Position numbers and translations under genes: made by a program. This document shows positions 63,391-64,000 of a DNA stretch of 64,000 bases, in pieces; within the stretch, counting starts at the first letter, position 1, and each line of letters starts with the position of its first letter. Origin of the DNA: Atopsyche davidsoni. Its lineage: Eukaryota; Arthropoda; Insecta; Trichoptera; Hydrobiosidae. The stretch lies in NCBI GenBank assembly GCA_022113835.1, contig JAILWY010000021.1, positions 10,540,001 to 10,604,000 on the forward strand, written 5' to 3'. A model generated the notes under the pieces. The model was given only the letters and a program-made list of their open reading frames with translations, was not told the origin of the DNA and did not search any database.

Positions 63391-64000
63391 TATTTGAGCG
63401 CAACCACTCTTAGATGTACCGAGCTGGTATCCTAGAGAGGGCGAAGAGATTGAAACCTCTGAGCCCCAAACATCAATACAAAACAATACTCCAAGCAACT
63501 TAACTCCCAAGTAACCGGATCAAGCCTACGAAAATACCTATTTAACTTATAGTTTATACCACAAAACTGAAATTGATATGTCCCTATCGTAATTTTACTT
63601 GCCAACAAGTAAAAATATATCGTATAAATTGCCGTATCTCAAAGAGTTAACCGATCGATTTAGATTTGATGGGACCGGTTACGGGGGCATTGTCTCGAAC
63701 GTGACGCAAAATTTGGCTGAGATTCTCCACGGGCGGCTCGTCGTGGGCGCTAATTGGACGGCTCCCCGCGGCCAGGACGTGCCGCCCCTGGAAAACATCT
63801 CCACGAGACATTAGAAGGCGCAGCTCGGAGAACCAGCGCACGCAGAGGCGGAGCCGCTCCTCGCTTGCATAGCATCACTTATTCTCGCCGGCTAAAAGTC
63901 CTGCAGGATTTATAGGGGAGATCGCAATAAATCTCACAGATAACAAAATAATTCAGCTCTCGCAGAATTGAGCGCAATAAACTTTTGAATATATCTTCTT
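63391..64000. other. Right end: GC-rich island near 63690-63870, no assigned gene
   Basis: Short frames overlap on both strands at 63599-63841, and neither shows a domain I recognise or good splice edges. The GC-rich block might be a regulatory island or an unrecognised exon. Confidence 0.3.

Overview
The window looks like AT-rich nuclear DNA from an insect. The small spliced genes with short GT-AG introns, the M1 aminopeptidase, the insect-type nicotinic receptor subunit, and the mix of MITE, LTR and tRNA-like repeats suggest a moth or butterfly; the order is inference, not proven. No bacterial, viral or CRISPR features are seen. Coding sequence is a minority of the window; the rest is introns, intergenic DNA and repeats.

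Layout. 1-1349 (+): the 3' part of an adhesion G-protein-coupled receptor (GPS motif plus seven membrane segments), cut by the left edge. 1.35-17.1 kb: no supported protein gene. It holds a higher-order minisatellite (3.07-4.13 kb), copies of a fold-back element with a tRNA-like core, hAT-like ends, and a GC-rich candidate first exon near 8.5-8.8 kb. 17.1-23.4 kb (+): a complete 15-exon type II membrane M1 aminopeptidase (1178 aa) with an unusual Ser/Thr-rich insertion. 24.9-30.6 kb (-): a complete 13-exon TTC21B/IFT139 gene (1327 aa), tail to tail with the aminopeptidase. 31.6-32.3 kb (-): a 3-exon NATD1-like acetyltransferase. 33.5-37.8 kb and 41.9-47.6 kb (+): two tandem SLC22-type transporters with identical exon lengths (567 aa each). 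RBMX2 (247 aa, minus strand) lies between them, and a probable solo Ty3/gypsy LTR sits in intron 1 of the second copy. 51.4-56.4 kb (-): the last three exons of an alpha-type nicotinic acetylcholine receptor subunit; the rest of the gene lies beyond the right edge. Most of 56.4-64 kb is therefore probably one large intron, rich in repeats with a few GC-rich islands.

The genes do not form a pathway: they cover ciliary transport, splicing, transport, proteolysis and receptor signalling. I rebuilt each spliced gene by hand from GT/AG sites and checked that the phases close; none was checked against transcripts. I found no convincing new biological system. The most interesting signals are the transporter duplication around RBMX2, the mucin-like insertion with a furin-like site in the aminopeptidase, the 163-bp dimeric satellite, the tRNA-like core inside a terminal-inverted-repeat element, and repeats in a receptor intron that copy that intron's own 3' splice site.
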